A stretch of DNA of 8,782 nucleotides from Rhodocyclaceae bacterium (GTDB lineage Bacteria; Pseudomonadota; Gammaproteobacteria; Burkholderiales; Rhodocyclaceae). Shown here piece by piece: positions 5,684 through 8,782 of this stretch (positions within the stretch are counted from its first letter, which is position 1; each line of letters opens with the position of its first letter). A model generated the notes under the pieces. It had not been told where the DNA came from. It saw nothing but the letters and a program-made list of their open reading frames with translations, and did no database searches. The translations under genes and the position numbers were made by a program. Location: the NCBI GenBank assembly GCA_016791085.1, contig JAEUNN010000697.1, forward strand, positions 1 to 8,782, in the 5' to 3' direction.

Positions 5684-7210
5684 ATGGATAGCCGCCGCCT
5701 GCTGGCCGAACTGCGGCTGGACCGCGCCAACCCCGGCGCGGCCTTTGGTGACGCCGTGGAAGTGCCCGGCGCCGGGCATTTCAGCACCGAAAACCCCGCC
5801 GACGGCGCCGTGCTGGCCGAAATCGGCCGCGCCAGCGTGTATGACTACGACCACGTGATCGCGGCGGCGACCGCCGCCGCGGCACGCCTGCGCGCCGTGC
5901 CGGCACCGGTGCGCGGCGAACTGGTGCGGCGCATCGCCATGCGCCTGCGCGAGCGCAAAGAGCTGCTGGCGACGCTGGTAAGCCTGGAGGTCGGCAAAAT
6001 CCGCTCGGAAGGCGCCGGCGAAATCCAGGAAATGATGGATATCGCCGATTTCGCGGTCGGTCTGGCGCGCCAGTTCGGCGGCCGCACGCTGGCATCCGAG
6101 CGGCCCAGCCACCGGCTGTACGAACAATGGCACCCGCTGGGCGTGGCCGGGGTGATTACGGCGTTCAATTTTCCGGCCGCCGTGTGGGCCTGGAATGCTT
6201 TCATTGCCGTGGTATGCGGCAATGCCGTGGTCTGGAAACCCAGCCCCAAGGCACCGCTGGTGGCGCTGGCGGTACATCGCATCGCGGCCGCCGAAGCTGC
6301 CGCGGCGGGGCTGCCCGGAATATTCGGCCTGCTGCTGTCGGACGAGCCCGTGCTGGGTCAGCGCATGGCCGCGGACGCGCGCATCGCCCTGTTGTCCTTC
6401 ACCGGGTCGTCGGCGGTCGGGCGTACCGTCGCGCAGACCGTCGCGGCGCGCTTCGGGCGCAGCCTGCTCGAATGTTCCGGCAACAACGCCGTGATCGTGG
6501 CGCCGGATGCCGATCTGGCGCTGGTGACGCCGGCCGTGCTGTTCGGCGCGGTCGGCACCGCCGGCCAGCGCTGTACCAGCACGCGCCGCCTGATCGTGCA
6601 TGAATCGCTGTTCGAACCTTTGCTGGCCCGTCTGGGCCACGCCTATGCGCGCGTGCGGATCGGCGATCCGCTAGACCCGGCCACTTTGCTCGGGCCGCTC
6701 ATCGATGCCCATGCGCGCGATCTGTATCGTTCCGCAGTAGGGCAGGTCTGCGCGTCCGGCGGTGAAATCGTGTTCGGCGGGCGGCACCTCGACGGCCCCG
6801 GCTATTTCGTGCAGCCCACGCTGGTGCGCGCGCGCCCCGAGTGGCCCGTGGTGCAGCGCGAAACGTTCGCGCCCATCCTGTACGCCATGCCCTATCGCGA
6901 ACTTGACGAAGCCATCACGATCAACAATGCGGTCGAGCAGGGCCTGAGTTCTTCGATATTCACGCGCGACATCGCCAGCGCCGAAGCTTTCGTGGCCGCG
7001 GCGGGGTCCGACTGCGGCATCGCCAATGTCAATTGCGGCACCTCCGGGGCCGAAATCGGCGCCGCCTTCGGCGGCGAAAAAGCCACCGGCGGCGGCCGCG
7101 AGGCCGGCTCGGATGCCTGGAAGGCCTATATGCGGCGCCAGGCCGTCACCATCAACTGGGGGCGCGAACTGCCGCTCGCGCAGGGCGTGCAGTTCGATAT
7201 CCAGCCCTGA
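5684..7210 (+). CDS. ALDH7-family semialdehyde dehydrogenase (aminoadipate-semialdehyde / P6C dehydrogenase type)
   Basis: This is a 508-residue NAD(P)-dependent aldehyde dehydrogenase. The start L-L-A-E-L-R-L-x-x-x-N-P-G matches the antiquitin (ALDH7) N-terminus. Catalytic and cofactor positions are visible: Asn162 in F-N-F-P, Lys185 in W-K-P-S-P, F-T-G-S-S at 239-243, general base Glu263 in L-L-E-C-S-G-N-N, nucleophile Cys297 in G-Q-R-C-T-S-T-R-R, and Glu393 in R-E-T-F-A-P-I. The helix G-E-I-Q-E-M-M-D-I-A-D (112-122) and Arg296 before the cysteine correspond to the human ALDH7A1 region that binds aminoadipate semialdehyde. Known relatives oxidise that compound in lysine breakdown. Lying 32 bases after the arginase-aminotransferase gene, it probably oxidises glutamate-5-semialdehyde to glutamate here; this is inference. 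No strong ribosome binding site is seen; the ATG fits the family start. An amaB label would imply a lysine role not shown. Confidence 0.93.
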   Translation: MDSRRLLAELRLDRANPGAAFGDAVEVPGAGHFSTENPADGAVLAEIGRASVYDYDHVIAAATAAAARLRAVPAPVRGELVRRIAMRLRERKELLATLVSLEVGKIRSEGAGEIQEMMDIADFAVGLARQFGGRTLASERPSHRLYEQWHPLGVAGVITAFNFPAAVWAWNAFIAVVCGNAVVWKPSPKAPLVALAVHRIAAAEAAAAGLPGIFGLLLSDEPVLGQRMAADARIALLSFTGSSAVGRTVAQTVAARFGRSLLECSGNNAVIVAPDADLALVTPAVLFGAVGTAGQRCTSTRRLIVHESLFEPLLARLGHAYARVRIGDPLDPATLLGPLIDAHARDLYRSAVGQVCASGGEIVFGGRHLDGPGYFVQPTLVRARPEWPVVQRETFAPILYAMPYRELDEAITINNAVEQGLSSSIFTRDIASAEAFVAAAGSDCGIANVNCGTSGAEIGAAFGGEKATGGGREAGSDAWKAYMRRQAVTINWGRELPLAQGVQFDIQP

Positions 7211-7235
7211 ACCGGGCCCGCCGCGCGCAGGCGGT

Positions 7236-7249
7236 TTGACCCTGGTCAA
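7236..7249 (+). promoter_or_regulatory. FNR/CRP-family (DNR/NnrR/FNR-like) operator
   Basis: TTGAC-CCTG-GTCAA is a perfect 5-4-5 inverted repeat, extended to 6-4-6 by flanking T and A (7235-7250). FNR and DNR sites have the form TTGAT-N4-ATCAA, and this differs only by symmetric T-to-C and A-to-G changes. It lies in the spacer 25 bases after the aldehyde dehydrogenase stop and upstream of a small ORF and nirDL. Regulators of this family control anaerobic and nitrogen-oxide genes. Which member binds cannot be told from the site alone. Confidence 0.68.
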
Positions 7250-7271
7250 AGTCGGCCTTGCGGCCTTGCGC

Positions 7272-7277
7272 GATGCT
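7272..7277 (+). promoter_or_regulatory. Candidate -10 hexamer of a class II activated promoter
   Basis: GATGCT shares the A2, T3 and T6 positions of TATAAT. If the palindrome centre (7242.5) is placed at -41.5, the start site is 7284 and the -10 window falls exactly on 7272-7277. This is the geometry of class II activation by FNR-type regulators. The hexamer itself is weak, as expected for a promoter that needs an activator. The predicted leader to the next ATG is 24 bases. Confidence 0.4.
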
Positions 7278-7307
7278 TTGCGCCGTTGTGGCACGCGCAG
7301 GTCCGAC

Positions 7308-7451
7308 ATGAATTCCCCAACCATCGATTATCTGTTCCGCTGTGCCGCCCTGGCGGCCGCGGCTCTGGCCATTGCCCTGTGTGTGGACGGCGCCGTGCTG
7401 GTGCCTACGGCACAGGCCGGCGACACGCCAAGCCTGGCCGTGCCGCGCTAG
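7308..7451 (+). CDS. Small hypothetical protein with signal-like or membrane segment (47 residues)
   Basis: A 47-codon frame runs from ATG 7308 to TAG 7449-7451. The peptide has a short polar start (MNSPTIDYLFR), a hydrophobic alanine/leucine-rich stretch at residues 12-26, a second hydrophobic patch at 29-32, and A-Q-A at 35-37 followed by Gly-Asp. This would suit signal peptidase I cleavage after residue 37, leaving about 10 residues, or a single membrane helix. I do not recognise a family. It lies between the FNR-like promoter and nirDL, 88 bases before nirDL. Its ribosome binding site is weak (CAGG). It may be a real small protein, a remnant of an exported cytochrome or copper protein gene, or a chance frame in GC-rich DNA. 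Only position and residue pattern support it. Confidence 0.4.
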   Translation: MNSPTIDYLFRCAALAAAALAIALCVDGAVLVPTAQAGDTPSLAVPR

Positions 7452-7525
7452 CCGCGCCCGCGCAGGCCGGTCCGGCCGGCGCTGCGCCGCCCGCGCGCGA
7501 CCCCTTACCCAGCCCCGGAACCAGC

Positions 7526-7530
7526 AGGAG
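7526..7530 (+). promoter_or_regulatory. Ribosome binding site of nirDL
   Basis: AGGAG lies 9 bases before the ATG at 7540-7542. It fixes the nirDL start against the longer open frame that begins near 7342. Confidence 0.65.
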
Positions 7531-7539
7531 ACCTGTCCC

Positions 7540-8508
7540 ATGGATGCTCTGGATTTGCGTCTGTGCTCGGAATTCGAACGCGATTTTCCCGTCGTGGCTC
7601 GACCTTTTGCCGAAATTGGCGCGCGCCTCGGCGAGTCCGAAACGCTCACGCGCGCGCGCTTTGGCAATCTGCTGCAAAGCGGCCGCATCGCCCGCATAGG
7701 CGCCGTTTTCGCGCCGCACGCATTCGGCGCCAGCACGCTGGCGGCATTCGCGGTCGCGCCGGATTTGCTGCACGCGACGGCCGCGGTGGTGAATGCCTGC
7801 GCGGAAGTCAGCCATACCTGCACGCGCGACCACCATTACAACCTCTGGTGTGTCGCCACCGCGTCCGATGCGGCGGCGCTTGCGCGCCGCTTACAGCGCC
7901 TGCAGGAAGATATCGGCTGTCAGGCGCTGTCGGTGCCGGTGGAAGAGGAGTATTACCTCGAGGCGGGCGGCGCGGCGCCGCGCGCCTGGGACGCGCGTGA
8001 CAACAGCCGCGCCATCGGGCCGCAGCAAGGCCAGCGCCGGCTCGCCGAACTGTTGCGCGCCGGGCTCGATCTGGTGCCGCATCCGTATGTGCGCCTGGGC
8101 ATGCGCGCGGGCGGTTTGCGGCAGGAAGAGGTCATGGACCTCATCCGGGCCTGGCGTGCCGGCGGCCTCATCAAGCGCTACGGCGTGATCGGCCGTGCCG
8201 GCGCCGACACCGACCGCGTCAACGCCTTGTGCCTGTGGGATGTGCCGGATGCCGCCATGCCGGCGCTGGGCCTCGCGCTGGCGGCCGAGCCGGCGGTGGC
8301 GCTGTGCTACCGGCGCGCACGCGTGGATGCCGCCTGGCCATATAACCTGTATTGCGTGATGCGCGCACCTGCGCGCGCCGATGTCGAAGCGGCGGTGGGG
8401 CACCTGGTGCAGGCCCACGGTCTGGCCGGCTACCCGCACGAAGTGCTGTTCGCACGCCGCCGCTACGCGCCGCAGCAGGGCGCCGGCCGGCGTTTCAACT
8501 GCGCCTGA
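7540..8508 (+). CDS. nirDL: NirDL-type siroheme decarboxylase of heme d1 synthesis (two fused AsnC-like domains)
   Basis: This 322-residue protein is a tandem of two Lrp/AsnC-fold units resembling NirD (residues 1-145) and NirL (165-315). Such proteins, with NirG and NirH, decarboxylate siroheme to didecarboxysiroheme on the way to heme d1, the cofactor of cytochrome cd1 nitrite reductase. In the NirD half I see F-P-V-V-A-R-P-F-A-E-I (16-26), R-I-G-A-V-F with G-A-S-T-L-A-A (52-69), S-H-T-C-T-R-D-H-H-Y-N-L-W (91-103) and L-S-V-P-V-E-E-E-Y (130-138). In the NirL half I see V-P-H-P-Y (179-183), L-W-D-V-P-D (232-237), L-C-Y-R-R (255-259), W-P-Y-N-L-Y-C-V (266-273) and P-H-E-V-L-F-A-R-R-R-Y (299-309). 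An AsnC regulator label would be the usual mistake. The NirL half lacks the R-H-x-x-L-G-Y stretch common in the family. The FNR-like site upstream fits denitrification. No other nir gene is visible. Confidence 0.85.
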   Translation: MDALDLRLCSEFERDFPVVARPFAEIGARLGESETLTRARFGNLLQSGRIARIGAVFAPHAFGASTLAAFAVAPDLLHATAAVVNACAEVSHTCTRDHHYNLWCVATASDAAALARRLQRLQEDIGCQALSVPVEEEYYLEAGGAAPRAWDARDNSRAIGPQQGQRRLAELLRAGLDLVPHPYVRLGMRAGGLRQEEVMDLIRAWRAGGLIKRYGVIGRAGADTDRVNALCLWDVPDAAMPALGLALAAEPAVALCYRRARVDAAWPYNLYCVMRAPARADVEAAVGHLVQAHGLAGYPHEVLFARRRYAPQQGAGRRFNCA

Positions 8509-8515
8509 GCGGCCC

Positions 8516-8782
8516 TTAGCCGGCCGTGCCGGCGCTGAAGCGGCGCTGTATGGCTTCCACCTCGGCGCGGTTGGCGATCAGCACCGCCACGCATTCGGCA
8601 TCGAATTTGCCGGCCGCGGCACCTTGCTGTAATTCCGCGTAAGCTTCGTCGTTGCTCCAGGTGCGCTTGTAGGGGCGCGGGCCGGTCAGGGCGTCGAATA
8701 CGTCCGCAACCGCCGTGATGCGCGCTTCCAGTGCCACCTCGTCGCCCTGCAGGCCGAGCGGATAGCCGCTGCCGTCGAGGCG
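8516..8782 (-). CDS. HD-GYP domain protein, C-terminal part (cut by window edge)
   Basis: The last 88 codons of a longer gene are present; its start is beyond the right edge. The fragment opens with R-L-D-G-S-G-Y-P-L-G-L-Q-G-D (the GYP signature of HD-GYP domains), followed by R-I-T-A-V-A-D-V-F-D-A-L-T-G-P-R-P-Y-K-R and a G-K-F-D motif, then a short tail ending Q-R-R-F-S-A-G-T-A-G. Many HD-GYP proteins are cyclic di-GMP phosphodiesterases, often carrying an N-terminal response-regulator, PAS or membrane domain. The HD metal site and any sensor domain are outside the window, so activity and input are unknown. It converges on nirDL with 7 bases between stop codons, and no terminator hairpin with a T-run is visible between them. 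Confidence 0.9.
   Translation of the reverse strand, partial: RLDGSGYPLGLQGDEVALEARITAVADVFDALTGPRPYKRTWSNDEAYAELQQGAAAGKFDAECVAVLIANRAEVEAIQRRFSAGTAG

Noticed and set aside
5372..6640. A 422-codon minus-strand open frame opposite the aldehyde dehydrogenase
   Set aside because: It overlaps the end of one real gene and most of another in antisense, with no motif or ribosome binding site.
7540..8508. Lrp/AsnC transcription regulator of the arginine genes
   Set aside because: The H-H-Y-N-L-W, L-C-Y-R-R, W-P-Y-N-L and P-H-E-V-L-F motifs and the tandem architecture are those of NirD/NirL siroheme decarboxylases. The helix-turn-helix parts are the degenerate ones of that family.
1..8782. CRISPR arrays, tRNA or rRNA genes, insertion sequences and phage attachment sites
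   Set aside because: I looked on both strands and saw no direct repeat array, tRNA-like cloverleaf, transposase motif or terminal inverted repeat.

Overview
The window is high-GC bacterial chromosome, roughly two-thirds G+C by eye, with dense genes and short spacers. The order algH-ruvX-pyrR-pyrB on the minus strand is typical of Betaproteobacteria. The other protein families fit that group, as does a heme d1 biosynthesis gene behind an FNR/DNR-like palindrome, which suggests a strain able to denitrify with a cytochrome cd1 nitrite reductase. The lineage call is inference; no rRNA or tRNA gene is present to confirm it.

Layout. (1) Positions 1-1695, minus strand: a compact run algH -> ruvX -> pyrR -> pyrB, with pyrB cut by the left edge. 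ruvX and pyrR overlap by 14 bases. This is housekeeping: a conserved protein of uncertain function, a Holliday-junction-resolvase-like RNase H fold protein, the pyrimidine regulator/uracil phosphoribosyltransferase, and aspartate carbamoyltransferase. (2) Positions 1820-3265, plus strand and divergent from algH: a class I DNA photolyase with flavin-pocket and tryptophan-triad positions intact. (3) Positions 3540-7210, plus strand: a two-gene amino-acid catabolic unit. The first gene encodes one 703-residue polypeptide joining a complete arginase to a complete ornithine aminotransferase. The second encodes an ALDH7-family aldehyde dehydrogenase. Together they can account for arginine -> ornithine + urea -> glutamate semialdehyde -> glutamate. 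(4) Positions 7236-8508, plus strand: a palindrome TTGAC-N4-GTCAA with a -10-like hexamer at class II spacing, a 47-residue peptide with a signal-like hydrophobic segment, then nirDL, a two-domain siroheme-decarboxylase-type protein of heme d1 synthesis. (5) Positions 8516-8782, minus strand: the C-terminal end of an HD-GYP-domain protein, cut by the right edge and convergent with nirDL with a 7-base gap.

The most unusual item is the arginase/ornithine-aminotransferase fusion. Its arginase half keeps every metal ligand, but two substrate-loop asparagines are replaced (positions 130 and 139), and its partner dehydrogenase is of the aminoadipate-semialdehyde (ALDH7) type rather than a standard P5C dehydrogenase. 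The second point of interest is nirDL, apparently standing apart from a nir cluster, with its own anaerobic-type control site and an altered segment in its NirL half.
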